From VMDJ01 sp965659945 (GTDB lineage: Bacteria > Pseudomonadota > Gammaproteobacteria > Chromatiales > Chromatiaceae), in contig CBFHYJ010000002.1 in assembly GCA_965659945.1 (NCBI GenBank), forward strand, positions 12,130 through 76,129: a DNA stretch of 64,000 bases, given 5' to 3'. Below the pieces are notes generated by a model. It did no database searches. It saw only the letters and a list, made by a program, of their open reading frames with translations, and had not been told where the DNA came from. The position numbers and the translations under genes are program-made. Position 1 is the stretch's first letter, and every line of letters begins with the position of its first letter. Positions 42,260 through 51,103 of the stretch are shown here, piece by piece.

Positions 42260-43435
42260 ATGTTCGAATTAATGGATGTAGATAGTCAGAACGCGGTGAT
42301 TAAAGTCATTGGCGTTGGTGGCGGTGGCGGTAATGCCGTCAATCATATGCTGCAATCTCATATTGATGGCGTGGAGTTCATTTGTGCAAATACAGATGCG
42401 CAGGCGTTGAATAACACGCAAGTTCGTACTGCTTTGCAGTTAGGTGCGAATGTGACACGTGGTCTTGGCGCAGGTGCAAATCCTGAGCGTGGCTACGAAG
42501 CAGCGATGGAGGATCGTGACCGTATTGCAGATGCGATTGAAGGTGCAGACATGGTCTTTATCACGGCGGGTATGGGTGGTGGTACCGGTACCGGTGCGGC
42601 ACCTGTGGTTGCAGAAGTTGCAAAAGACATGGGTATTTTGACTGTTGCGGTAGTAACCAAGCCATTTAGCTTTGAAGGCCCTAAGCGTATGCAGATTGCA
42701 GAAGCAGGTATTCGTGAGTTATCAGAGCGTGTTGATTCATTGATCGTGATTCCAAACGAGAAATTATTGTCGGCACTTGGTCGTGTTAGTTTGCTTGAAG
42801 CGTTTAAGTCAGCTAACGATGTATTGCTGAATGCTGTTCAAGGTATTGCTGATTTGATCACCAAGCCTGGTTTGATCAACGTTGACTTCGCTGACGTAAG
42901 AACTGTTATGTCAGAGATGGGTAAAGCGATGATGGGTGCAGGTAAAGCAACAGGTGAAGATCGTGCACGTGAAGCGGCTGAGCTAGCGATTCGTAGTCCA
43001 TTATTGGAGGACATCAACTTGTCTGGCGCACGTGGTCTATTGGTTAATATCACTGCGGGTATGGACATGGGTATCCATGAATTTGATGAAGTCGGTTCAA
43101 CCATTCGTGAGTTCGCATGTGATGAAGCGACGGTGGTTGTGGGCACTGTTATCGACCCAGAGATGACCGATGAGATGCGCGTCACTGTTGTGGCAACTGG
43201 TTTGGAAGCACCAGCTGCACGATTGAGTGCCGTGCCAGATTCAGTAGAGATGCCGGTGAAGAGAGTGGCGAACGGTGACCTTGTTGATGCGCAAGCAACT
43301 GAAGAGTCATTGGATAAGCCTACTGTGATTCGTCAAAATCCACAAAATCCTGCACGAGAGTATGTTGATGCGGCTATCAATAAAGACATGGAGTTTTTAG
43401 ATATCCCAGCGTTCTTACGACGCCAAGCAGATTAA
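42260..43435 (+). CDS. ftsZ: Cell division protein FtsZ
   Basis: Tubulin-like GTPase that forms the Z ring. The 391-residue protein has the GTP-binding start VIGVGGGGGNAVNHM, the tubulin signature GMGGGTGTGAAPVVA near 107, the T7 loop segment NVDFADVRTVMSEMGKAMMG, and the conserved C-terminal peptide LDIPAFLRRQAD that binds FtsA, ZipA and other partners. The variable linker is about 60 residues. A strong GGAGGA ribosome site lies just upstream. It ends the dcw cluster proper, and there is no clear terminator in the 150 bases before lpxC. Confidence 0.98.
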   Translation: MFELMDVDSQNAVIKVIGVGGGGGNAVNHMLQSHIDGVEFICANTDAQALNNTQVRTALQLGANVTRGLGAGANPERGYEAAMEDRDRIADAIEGADMVFITAGMGGGTGTGAAPVVAEVAKDMGILTVAVVTKPFSFEGPKRMQIAEAGIRELSERVDSLIVIPNEKLLSALGRVSLLEAFKSANDVLLNAVQGIADLITKPGLINVDFADVRTVMSEMGKAMMGAGKATGEDRAREAAELAIRSPLLEDINLSGARGLLVNITAGMDMGIHEFDEVGSTIREFACDEATVVVGTVIDPEMTDEMRVTVVATGLEAPAARLSAVPDSVEMPVKRVANGDLVDAQATEESLDKPTVIRQNPQNPAREYVDAAINKDMEFLDIPAFLRRQAD

Positions 43436-43527
43436 TTTTTAGTGGATTAGCACTTGAACTGAAGGGACTTTTTGCAGAGAATAAGGGAATTCCCTAGCTG
43501 TATCCGGAGTATTGGGTTTCGCCTGGG

Positions 43528-43556
43528 TTGTAGTAAAAGCTGTAACTCATTGTAAT
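43528..43556 (+). promoter_or_regulatory. Candidate promoter of lpxC
   Basis: TTGTAG at 43528-43533 and TGTAAT at 43551-43556 are separated by 17 bases and lie 30 bases before the lpxC start. The hexamers are moderate matches. A 12-base palindrome, AGGGAATTCCCT, at 43484-43495 lies upstream of this candidate. Confidence 0.5.
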
Positions 43557-43585
43557 TACTCAATATTTTTGGAGTTTTGCTCAAA

Positions 43586-44494
43586 ATGATTAAACAACGC
43601 ACGTTGCGCAATATGATTAAGGCAACCGGTGTAGGCCTACACACCGGCGAGAAAGTCTTGCTTACTTTGCGCCCAGCAGCGGTCAATACCGGCATTATTT
43701 TTCGCCGTGTAGACCTTGATCCTGTTGTTGAAATCCCAGCAAAAGCAGATTTCGTTGGCGACACTATGTTGTCGACCACCCTTATTAAAGATGGTGTTCG
43801 TGTTTCGACAATTGAGCACTTGTTAGCTGCAATGGCGGGTTTAGGTATCGATAATGCCTACATCGACCTGACCTCGTCAGAAGTTCCCATCATGGATGGA
43901 AGCGCGAGTCCTTTCGTTTTCTTGATCCAATCCGCTGGGATCGAAGAACAGAAAGCGGCGAAGCGCTTTATCCGCATCAAAAAGCCTATCGAAGTTACCC
44001 ATGGTGATAAGGTTGCTCGTTTCGAGCCTTTCGAAGGTTTTAAAGTTAATTTTGATATTGATTTTGACCATCCTGTCTTTGAGGACGGTGGTAATACGGT
44101 TGAAATCGACTTCTCATCAACCTCATTCGTTAAAGAAATTAGTCGCGCACGTACCTTTGGTTTCTTGCGTGATATCGAAGCTTTACGTGAACGTGGCCTT
44201 GCCCTAGGTGGCAGCATGCAGAACGCGATTGTTGTCGATGATTTCCGTATATTGAATGACGACGGCCTACGTTACGAAGACGAATTCGTTAAGCACAAGG
44301 TGCTTGATGCGATTGGTGACTTGTATCTGTTGGGCTACAGCTTGATCGGTGCATTTACTGGCTACAAGTCAGGTCACGCTTTAAATAACCAACTTTTACA
44401 TGCTTTGGCGGCTGATCAGTCTGCATGGGAAGAGGTTATTTTTGAAGACGAAACAACCGCGCCGATCTCGTACGCAAAACCTATTCAGGTTTAA
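43586..44494 (+). CDS. lpxC: UDP-3-O-acyl-N-acetylglucosamine deacetylase
   Basis: Zinc deacetylase catalysing the committed step of lipid A synthesis. The 302-residue protein has the start MIKQRTL, GVGLHTGEKV, the first zinc His in STIEHLLAA near 79, PIMDGSASPFVFL, and the HKVLDAIGDLYLLG segment near 238 that supplies His and Asp zinc ligands, then GHALNNQLLHAL. I chose the ATG at 43586 because a GGAG ribosome site sits 11 bases upstream; a TTG three codons earlier would nearly touch that site. Its stop overlaps the stop of the convergent dciA gene. Confidence 0.96.
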   Translation: MIKQRTLRNMIKATGVGLHTGEKVLLTLRPAAVNTGIIFRRVDLDPVVEIPAKADFVGDTMLSTTLIKDGVRVSTIEHLLAAMAGLGIDNAYIDLTSSEVPIMDGSASPFVFLIQSAGIEEQKAAKRFIRIKKPIEVTHGDKVARFEPFEGFKVNFDIDFDHPVFEDGGNTVEIDFSSTSFVKEISRARTFGFLRDIEALRERGLALGGSMQNAIVVDDFRILNDDGLRYEDEFVKHKVLDAIGDLYLLGYSLIGAFTGYKSGHALNNQLLHALAADQSAWEEVIFEDETTAPISYAKPIQV

Positions 44495-44943
44495 TCAGTC
44501 AATTTTCCCAATGTTTTAGCAAGACGCTGCATGGCGTGCTTGAGTGGTTCGTTTGACACCGATTTTGCTGCATTTTCGACATGCTGAGTCGCCTTGGCAG
44601 AGAACTGGGGTTTAGCGCGTCGAGCAACCCGTAGTGGCTTGGTTTTGGCAATGGGTCGAGTGGCAATTTGCAGATCGCGAACTTGTGGGTATTTGCGTCG
44701 AATTGATGCTAAAAGTTGCGGTTCGCTGAAACGAATTTTAGCCGCCCAAAGCGAAGAATCGGTTACTATTCGCAAGCTATTTCCATCAAGTGAAATGACA
44801 TGGCAGTGTTGAGCGACTTGGCCCGGCAATGAGTCCTTCACTTGGTTAGCTAAATGCTGTTGCTGAGAAATGTTTTGATGCAGTCGACGCAACTCTTCAT
44901 CAGCATTCAGAACTTGGCGGATTGATTGCGGTCTTTTAGCCAT
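44491..44943 (-). CDS. dciA: DciA-type DUF721 protein
   Basis: A 150-residue DUF721-family protein, the group to which the helicase-loading factor DciA belongs. DciA replaces DnaC in bacteria that lack it. The first 100 residues form the KH-like domain (SLPGQVAQHCHVISLDGNSLRIVTDSSLWAAKIRFSEPQLLASIRRKYP), and the basic C-terminal tail is rich in Lys, Arg and Ala and may touch DNA. Two ATG codons six codons apart (44943 and 44961) are possible, neither with a good ribosome site. The shorter one gives the more natural MAKRPQS start. It converges on lpxC and diverges from the M23 peptidase gene. Confidence 0.85.
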   Translation of the reverse strand: MAKRPQSIRQVLNADEELRRLHQNISQQQHLANQVKDSLPGQVAQHCHVISLDGNSLRIVTDSSLWAAKIRFSEPQLLASIRRKYPQVRDLQIATRPIAKTKPLRVARRAKPQFSAKATQHVENAAKSVSNEPLKHAMQRLAKTLGKLTD

Positions 44944-44972
44944 TAAATCAAATAACAACATTAGCGAGTCAG

Positions 44973-45890
44973 ATGAATATCATCCTGATACCAAAGTCAC
45001 GTAAACACAAGCGCAGTGTGCAAATCAGTGCGGCTAAAGCCTCATTGTGGCTAGTGCCAAGCATGGCTGTGGTGAGTGGTTTGTTGGTATGGCTCGGGTA
45101 TGTCATGGGTTCAGGCGTGCAGCCAATTGCTGTCGATAAGCCGGTTGAAGCCTGGGTTGAAACCTTGCGCAAGAGTCAGCGAGCTGTCGCTGAACTGCGT
45201 GATGAGCAACGCGCCAATATTGATGCCTTAGCGATTCATATCGGTAATCTGCAAGCTCGCTTGTTGCGCTTGGATGCCTTAGGTGAGCGTCTAGCTGAGC
45301 AGAGTGATGTGCACATTGCTGATCTGGCATTTGATCAAGCACCCGCAGTAGGTGGTTCAGAGCAGGGTGTTAACTCTTTAGAGTTAAAAGAACTAGCAGC
45401 TGAAATTGACAGATTGACCGGCTTGCTCGAAGAGCGTGAGGAAGCGCTCACATCGATTCAAGATCAACTTAGTCAACGTGAGCTTGTCGATGCGGTGACC
45501 TTGTCAGGTAAGCCTACTCGTAAAGGTTGGATGTCCTCAGTCTATGGCGAGCGTATCGATCCATTTAACGGCAAAAAGACTTTCCATCGTGGTGTCGACT
45601 TTGCCGGCAAAGAAGGTATCGATATTCATGCCATCGCAGGTGGTGTTGTAACGCGTTCCGAGTTATCACCTGACTTTGGTAACGTGATCGAGATTCAGCA
45701 TATAGATGGCTACACCTCGCTTTATGCGCACAATGAAAAGAATCTTGTTGGCTTAGGTGACATCATCACTAAAGGCCAAGTCATTGCGCTTCTGGGAAGT
45801 ACGGGTCGTTCTAATGGACCGCACGTACATCTTGAAGTGCATCAAAATGGAAAACATATCAATCCGAGCCGCTTTATACGCGCCCCTTAA
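44973..45890 (+). CDS. M23 family (LytM) peptidase, membrane-anchored
   Basis: A 305-residue envelope protein with one N-terminal membrane helix (about 25-46), a periplasmic coiled-coil-like region (about 55-165, heptad-rich with LEERE and LQARLLRLD), and a C-terminal LytM domain. The metallopeptidase motifs are intact: HRGVDFAGKEG for the first zinc His and Asp near 205, and GPHVHLEVHQ near 285 for the HxH pair. It should therefore be an active peptidoglycan endopeptidase rather than a degenerate activator such as EnvC. A gene of this sort stands between lpxC and secA in several gammaproteobacteria. Confidence 0.9.
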   Translation: MNIILIPKSRKHKRSVQISAAKASLWLVPSMAVVSGLLVWLGYVMGSGVQPIAVDKPVEAWVETLRKSQRAVAELRDEQRANIDALAIHIGNLQARLLRLDALGERLAEQSDVHIADLAFDQAPAVGGSEQGVNSLELKELAAEIDRLTGLLEEREEALTSIQDQLSQRELVDAVTLSGKPTRKGWMSSVYGERIDPFNGKKTFHRGVDFAGKEGIDIHAIAGGVVTRSELSPDFGNVIEIQHIDGYTSLYAHNEKNLVGLGDIITKGQVIALLGSTGRSNGPHVHLEVHQNGKHINPSRFIRAP

Positions 45891-45963
45891 TTTTGCTCAA
45901 CCCTGTTAAAGGGTGTCTTGTGTTTCCATTGTCTAAAACTATATTGCCTGAAAGGCCAATTCC

Positions 45964-48762
45964 ATGATCAGCAAAATAATGAAAAAAGTGTTTGGTAGTC
46001 GTAACGATCGACTCGTCAAACGCATGATGAAAACGGTTCAACAAATCAATGATCTTGAACCTGAAATAAGTTCGCTAAGCGATGAGCAGCTACAAGCGAA
46101 AACGCAAGAGTTTCGTGATCGCTTAGACAGTGGCACAAGCCTCGATGATTTGATGCCAGAAGCCTTTGCGGTTGTGCGCGAGGCAGGTAAGCGTGTCATG
46201 GAGATGCGACATTTCGACGTTCAGCTGATCGGTGGCATGGTACTTAATCAAGGCAAGATTGCTGAGATGCGTACCGGTGAAGGTAAGACACTAGTGGCAA
46301 CATTGGCGGCTTATTTGAATGCATTGCCGGCTAAGGGTATGCACGTTGTCACGGTAAACGACTATTTGGCGCGACGTGACGCAGCATGGATGGGTCGTCT
46401 TTATAACTTTTTGGGCTTAAGTACGGGTGTTATCAATTCATCAGGTGCCGAAGGTCCTGATGCGGCATCGTTTAAGGTCGATCTGAGCTTTGAAGGTACA
46501 GATGGTTATCAGCACTTACGCCCCTGTACCCGTCGTGAAGCGTACGACTGCGACATTACTTACGGCACTAATAACGAATTTGGTTTCGACTATCTGCGCG
46601 ACAATATGTCGTTCTCGGCAGAGCAGCGTGCACAACGCCGCGCCTTCGCTATAGTAGACGAGGTTGACTCAATCCTGATCGACGAAGCACGTACGCCGTT
46701 GATTATCTCGGGACCTGCAGAAGATAGTTCGCAAACCTATTTGGCAGTGAATGACATTCCAGCTCAACTTACACGTCAAGATCCAATCACAAATGATGAA
46801 GGTAAGCCTGATTTCGGTCCTGGCGATTACGCCGTTGATGAGAAGGCGAAACAGATCTTTTTAAGTGACGATGGTCACGAAAAGGTCGAAGAGGTTCTCG
46901 CGAAGAAAGGTTTGTTAGCAGAAGGTGAGAGTCTTTATGACTCAGCTAATATCTTGCTTATGCATCACGTGATGGCAGCGTTGCGTGCCCATGTCTTATT
47001 TACAGTCAATGTTGATTACATCGTAAGAGATGGCCAGATTGTTATTGTTGATGAGTTCACGGGCCGTACGATGCCGGGTCGTCGTTGGTCAGAAGGCCTG
47101 CATCAGGCGGTTGAAGCGAAAGAAGGTGTGCCAATTCAGCACGAGAACCAAACGCTTGCATCCATTACGTTCCAGAACTTCTTCCGTCTCTATGAAAAGC
47201 TCTCCGGTATGACCGGTACGGCGGATACTGAAGCTTTCGAATTTCAGCAGATCTATGGTCTTGAGGTTGTGGTTATCCCGACCAATACGCCAGTTCTACG
47301 TGATGATCAAACTGACTTGATCTTCATGACGCAACAAGAAAAATACGCAGCGATCATCAAAGATGTGGCTGACTGTGTGGAACGTGGTCAGCCGGTGTTG
47401 GTGGGTACGGCTTCGATTGAAGTGTCGGAGTTGGTGGATAATCTGCTCAATGAAGCAAATATTAAGCACCAGGTGTTGAACGCAAAGCAACACGAGCGTG
47501 AAGCTCACATTGTTGCTGAAGCAGGTCGTCCAAGCGCAGTTACCATTGCAACTAACATGGCAGGCCGTGGTACCGATATCGTGCTCGGCGGTAATGTTGA
47601 GATTGAGATCGAGCAACTCGGTGCGGGAGCTGATCAAGCTCAAATTGATGCAGTGCGAGCAGACCAAAAGCAGCGCCACAAGCAAGTGCTTGAAGCAGGT
47701 GGTTTGCGCGTAATCGGTACAGAGCGTCATGAGTCACGCCGTATTGATAATCAGTTGCGTGGTCGTTCAGGTCGTCAAGGTGACCCGGGCTCATCTCGTT
47801 TCTACTTATCTCTTGAAGATAGCTTGATGCGCATCTTTGCTTCTGAGCGTGTTGCAGGTTTGATGCAAAAACTTGGCATGCAGCAAGGTGAGGCGATTGA
47901 GCACCCTTGGGTCAATAAAGCGATCGAGAATGCACAGCGTAAAGTGGAAGGTCGTAACTTCGATATTCGTAAGAACCTGCTCGATTACGACGATGTCGCG
48001 AATGACCAACGTAAGGTGGTTTACCGTCAGCGTGATGACTTGATGAATGTCGAAGATGTGTCTGACGAGATCCAAGAGATTCGTGAAGAAGTCGTTAATG
48101 ACATGATCGATATGTACATCCCGCAACAAAGTTTGGAAGAACAGTGGGATGTTGAAGGCCTTACTGAGGCGTTAAAAGAACAATACGATCTTCAGTCGCC
48201 TATTCAACAATGGCTAGATGAAGATGATGATCTACATGAGGAAACCTTGCGTCAGCGCATCCTGGATCAAATCATTGATGTATATAAAGCGAAAGAGGCT
48301 CAAGCAGGTCCTGAGCAGATGCGTCGCATTGAAAAAGAGGTCATGCTGTATGTCCTCGATACGCAATGGAAAGAACATTTGGCGGCAATGGATTATCTGC
48401 GTAACAGTATTCATTTACGTGGCTACGCACAAAAGAACCCTAAGCAAGAATACAAGCGTGAGGCATTTGAAATGTTCTCTGCAATGCTTGGTGCCATGAA
48501 GCAAGAGGTTGTGCAAATTCTGACACGTCTCCAGTTACAAGAGATGCCGCAGCCAGAGCCGCAATCAGATCCATCTGAATTTAATTTTCAGCACGAAGAG
48601 TTCACTGGTTTAGGTGAGCCTGGGCAAGCCGAAGCGACACCAGAAAATCCTGAAGAAGAGCAGCAGCCTTATGTTCGCCCTGATAAAAAAGTGGGTCGTA
48701 ACGAGCCTTGCCCATGTGGTTCGGGTAAAAAGTTTAAACAGTGTCACGGTAAGTTAAATTAA
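45964..48762 (+). CDS. secA: Preprotein translocase ATPase SecA
   Basis: Motor ATPase that drives unfolded preproteins through SecYEG. The 932-residue protein has Walker A in MRTGEGKT (Thr104-Thr109 of the loop), the preprotein-binding domain, the DEVDSILID Walker B motif, the second motor domain with NMAGRGTDIVLGGNV, and ESRRIDNQLRGRSGRQGDPGSSRFYLSLED. The C-terminal zinc tail RNEPCPCGSGKKFKQCHG, which binds SecB, is complete. The start ATG has an AAAGG site nine bases upstream. argJ begins directly after the stop. Confidence 0.98.
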   Translation: MISKIMKKVFGSRNDRLVKRMMKTVQQINDLEPEISSLSDEQLQAKTQEFRDRLDSGTSLDDLMPEAFAVVREAGKRVMEMRHFDVQLIGGMVLNQGKIAEMRTGEGKTLVATLAAYLNALPAKGMHVVTVNDYLARRDAAWMGRLYNFLGLSTGVINSSGAEGPDAASFKVDLSFEGTDGYQHLRPCTRREAYDCDITYGTNNEFGFDYLRDNMSFSAEQRAQRRAFAIVDEVDSILIDEARTPLIISGPAEDSSQTYLAVNDIPAQLTRQDPITNDEGKPDFGPGDYAVDEKAKQIFLSDDGHEKVEEVLAKKGLLAEGESLYDSANILLMHHVMAALRAHVLFTVNVDYIVRDGQIVIVDEFTGRTMPGRRWSEGLHQAVEAKEGVPIQHENQTLASITFQNFFRLYEKLSGMTGTADTEAFEFQQIYGLEVVVIPTNTPVLRDDQTDLIFMTQQEKYAAIIKDVADCVERGQPVLVGTASIEVSELVDNLLNEANIKHQVLNAKQHEREAHIVAEAGRPSAVTIATNMAGRGTDIVLGGNVEIEIEQLGAGADQAQIDAVRADQKQRHKQVLEAGGLRVIGTERHESRRIDNQLRGRSGRQGDPGSSRFYLSLEDSLMRIFASERVAGLMQKLGMQQGEAIEHPWVNKAIENAQRKVEGRNFDIRKNLLDYDDVANDQRKVVYRQRDDLMNVEDVSDEIQEIREEVVNDMIDMYIPQQSLEEQWDVEGLTEALKEQYDLQSPIQQWLDEDDDLHEETLRQRILDQIIDVYKAKEAQAGPEQMRRIEKEVMLYVLDTQWKEHLAAMDYLRNSIHLRGYAQKNPKQEYKREAFEMFSAMLGAMKQEVVQILTRLQLQEMPQPEPQSDPSEFNFQHEEFTGLGEPGQAEATPENPEEEQQPYVRPDKKVGRNEPCPCGSGKKFKQCHGKLN

Positions 48763-49971
48763 ATGAGCGATAACGAATTGATGGCAGGCGTTGGCCTGCC
48801 GGTATCAGGTGTTAGATTAGCTACGGCTGCAGCTGGAATTCGTTATAAAAATCGGAAAGACGTTTGTCTGATCGAACTTATGCAAGATGGCACGGCTGCC
48901 GGTGTCTTCACGCAGAACAAGTTCTGTGCGGCTCCCGTGCATATTGCCAAAGAGAATCTGGCTAAAGATCCGGTGCGTTATTTGATTATCAATTCAGGTA
49001 ATGCAAATGCGGGCACCGGTGATGAGGGCATGCGTGCCGCCCGCGAAACTTGTCATGCGGTCGCAGCACTTGCTGGATGCTCTATGAGTCAGGTGCTGCC
49101 TTTTTCTACCGGTGTGATTGGCCAAGACTTACCGGTTTTGCCTTTCCAACAGGCGATGCCGAGCTTAATGTCAGAATTGAGTGAAGACGATTGGGAAGAT
49201 GCTGCTCGTACCATCATGACGACTGATACTCGACCTAAGTTTTGCTCAAAGCAGATCGAGCTTGAATGTCAAACGATCACAATTACCGGTATTGCAAAAG
49301 GTTCCGGCATGATTCATCCGAATATGGCGACCATGCTCGGTTATGTGGCAACGGATGCCAAAGTCGATCAAAAGCGCCTGCAGTCCATGTTGAGTAAAGC
49401 GGTTGATCCTTCGTTTAACAGCATTACCGTCGATGGTGATACCTCAACCAATGACGCTTGTGTTTTACTGGCAAGTGGTGCGTCGGGTGTAGAGATCACC
49501 GATGTTGCTGAAGAGGCTTTCCAGTCAGCGCTGAACGAGGTCTTGTTCTACTTGGCACGTGAGATCGTACGTGATGGCGAGGGTGCTACTAAGCTTGTTG
49601 AAATCGCAGTCGAAGGCGCTAAAGATGATGCAGAAGCTAAAGCAGTTGCGTTCACCGTCGCGCATTCACCCTTATGTAAAACTGCTTGGTTTGCATCTGA
49701 CCCTAACTGGGGCCGTGTGTTAGCCGCTGTTGGACGTGCACCAATTGATCATCTTGATCTTGATGCGCTCAAGATCTATCTCGATGATATTTTGCTTGTG
49801 AGTGACGGTGGTCGTGCGGCGAGCTATACCGAAGAGCAGGGACAAAGCGTTTTGAGTAAAGAGGCTTTCGAGATCCGTGTGATCATGACTGAAGGTCAGG
49901 GTGCTGCGAGAGTGCTGACCTGTGACTTCTCTTACGATTACGTCAAGATCAATGCGGAGTATCGTTCGTAA
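48763..49971 (+). CDS. argJ: Bifunctional ornithine acetyltransferase/N-acetylglutamate synthase
   Basis: Recycles the acetyl group from N-acetylornithine to glutamate in arginine synthesis. The 402-residue precursor cleaves itself into two chains at the Ala-Thr bond of GMIHPNMATMLGY, making Thr190 the new N-terminal nucleophile. Other family marks are ALVFTQNKF-like GVFTQNKFCAAPV, INSGNANAGTG and the C-terminal SDPNWGRVLAAVGRA and CDFSYDYVKINAEYRS. Presence of ArgJ implies the cyclic acetyl pathway instead of ArgE alone. It follows secA without a gap and precedes the Nudix/ThiE gene by two bases. Confidence 0.96.
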   Translation: MSDNELMAGVGLPVSGVRLATAAAGIRYKNRKDVCLIELMQDGTAAGVFTQNKFCAAPVHIAKENLAKDPVRYLIINSGNANAGTGDEGMRAARETCHAVAALAGCSMSQVLPFSTGVIGQDLPVLPFQQAMPSLMSELSEDDWEDAARTIMTTDTRPKFCSKQIELECQTITITGIAKGSGMIHPNMATMLGYVATDAKVDQKRLQSMLSKAVDPSFNSITVDGDTSTNDACVLLASGASGVEITDVAEEAFQSALNEVLFYLAREIVRDGEGATKLVEIAVEGAKDDAEAKAVAFTVAHSPLCKTAWFASDPNWGRVLAAVGRAPIDHLDLDALKIYLDDILLVSDGGRAASYTEEQGQSVLSKEAFEIRVIMTEGQGAARVLTCDFSYDYVKINAEYRS

Positions 49972-49973
49972 CG

Positions 49974-50915
49974 ATGTCGGATTGGATTCATGTGGTGGCA
50001 GGTGTCTTGCGTGATGCGCAAGGAAATATCTTGTTGGCACAGCGACCGGCTAATAAGCATCTCGGTGGTCTTTGGGAGTTTCCTGGCGGAAAATGCGAAG
50101 CAAATGAGTCTGCGGTTGATGCTTTGTCGCGTGAACTGAATGAAGAGTTAGGAATTGTTGAGATTTGCTTTCGCCCTCTAATCCAAGTGCGCCATGACTA
50201 TGGCGATAAAAAGATCTTTCTTGATGTCTATCTGGTGACAGGTTGGCAAGGTGAGCCGGTCGGTAAAGAAGGGCAGCCGCTCGCATGGGTGAGACTTGAT
50301 GAAATGGAGCGTTATGACATGCCAGCCGCGGATGAGCCAATTATTAAGGCACTTAAATTACCAGCGCGTTATTTGATTACACCGCCCGATCTTTCTGCGA
50401 CAGAAGTGTTGGGTCAGCTAAAAGTGAACCTAGATAAGGGTGAGCAACTTTTCCAGTGGCGCTTGTTTGGTTTAAATGCGGATGACTGGTCGGAGACATT
50501 AGCTAAAGCAAATGCATTAGCGGCTAACTATGACGCAAGCATCATGGTGAATGCCTCGGTTGATGATCAAAAAAAGTATCAGTTAACCTCTTGGCATCTC
50601 AATAGTCGTCAATTGTATGAGCTGAGCCAGCGTCCTGAGGGGTTAGTTATGCTGTCAGCGTCTTGCCATAACGAAAAAGATCTTCAGCAAGCAAAAAAAC
50701 TCGGTGCGGATTTTTGTGTGTTATCGCCGGTTCTGCCTACCCGTTCACATCCAGATGCGACGCCTTTAGGCTGGGATGTTTTTAAGGGCTTAGTTGAAAA
50801 GGTGAATTTACCTGTGTTTGCTTTAGGTGGTATGACACCAGAGCAAGAAGCTAAAGCGCTTGAATGCGGCGCTCAAGGTGTTGCGGGAATTCGAGGGCTT
50901 TGGCGAAGCGCTTAA
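49974..50915 (+). CDS. Nudix hydrolase fused to a ThiE-like domain
   Basis: A 313-residue two-domain protein. The N-terminal half is a MutT-type Nudix hydrolase with the complete Nudix box (GGKCEANESAVDALSRELNE then ELGI, about 38-61), preceded by AQRPANKHLGGLWEFPGGK, as in enzymes that clean oxidised dGTP. The C-terminal half (about 135-313) resembles thiamine-phosphate synthase: QWRLFGLN, LSASCHNEKDLQQA, LSPVLPTRSHPDATPLGWD and PVFALGGMTPEQEAKALECGAQGVAGIRGLW. The first strand lacks the Lys of the canonical QLREK motif, so ThiE activity is doubtful. This fusion after argJ is known in other gammaproteobacteria. Its stop overlaps that of convergent yacG. Confidence 0.9.
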   Translation: MSDWIHVVAGVLRDAQGNILLAQRPANKHLGGLWEFPGGKCEANESAVDALSRELNEELGIVEICFRPLIQVRHDYGDKKIFLDVYLVTGWQGEPVGKEGQPLAWVRLDEMERYDMPAADEPIIKALKLPARYLITPPDLSATEVLGQLKVNLDKGEQLFQWRLFGLNADDWSETLAKANALAANYDASIMVNASVDDQKKYQLTSWHLNSRQLYELSQRPEGLVMLSASCHNEKDLQQAKKLGADFCVLSPVLPTRSHPDATPLGWDVFKGLVEKVNLPVFALGGMTPEQEAKALECGAQGVAGIRGLWRSA

Positions 50916-51103
50916 TGAAGCGAGCTTGAGTCGTCTTCTGGCGGGAAGTGTGGATCACCTGGGATGCGCTTTTCTTCATCCAGCCATTCTCCTAAATCAA
51001 TTAAGCGACAACGCTTGCTGCAAAAAGGGCGATAAGGTGAGTCTTCAGACCAGATGACATCGGCATTACAGGTTGGACAGCTAACGGTTTTGGCTTTCTT
51101 CAT
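50912..51103 (-). CDS. yacG: DNA gyrase inhibitor YacG
   Basis: Small zinc protein (63 residues) that binds GyrB and inhibits gyrase in E. coli. The four zinc cysteines are in CPTC near 9-12 and CSKRC near 28-32, followed by IDLGEWLDEEKRIPG. The ATG at 51103 overlaps the zapD stop (ATGA) and has a GAAGG ribosome site ten bases upstream, so I prefer it to an ATG three codons earlier. It is the last gene of the pilB-to-yacG run. Confidence 0.93.
   Translation of the reverse strand: MKKAKTVSCPTCNADVIWSEDSPYRPFCSKRCRLIDLGEWLDEEKRIPGDPHFPPEDDSSSLH

Noticed and set aside
45900..45914. ACCCT/AGGGT hairpin between the M23 peptidase gene and secA
   Set aside because: Only five base pairs and a poor T-rich tail; too weak to call a terminator.
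47296..47730. 144-codon open frame antisense to secA
   Set aside because: It is opposite the most conserved part of secA and has no start signal or recognisable domain.
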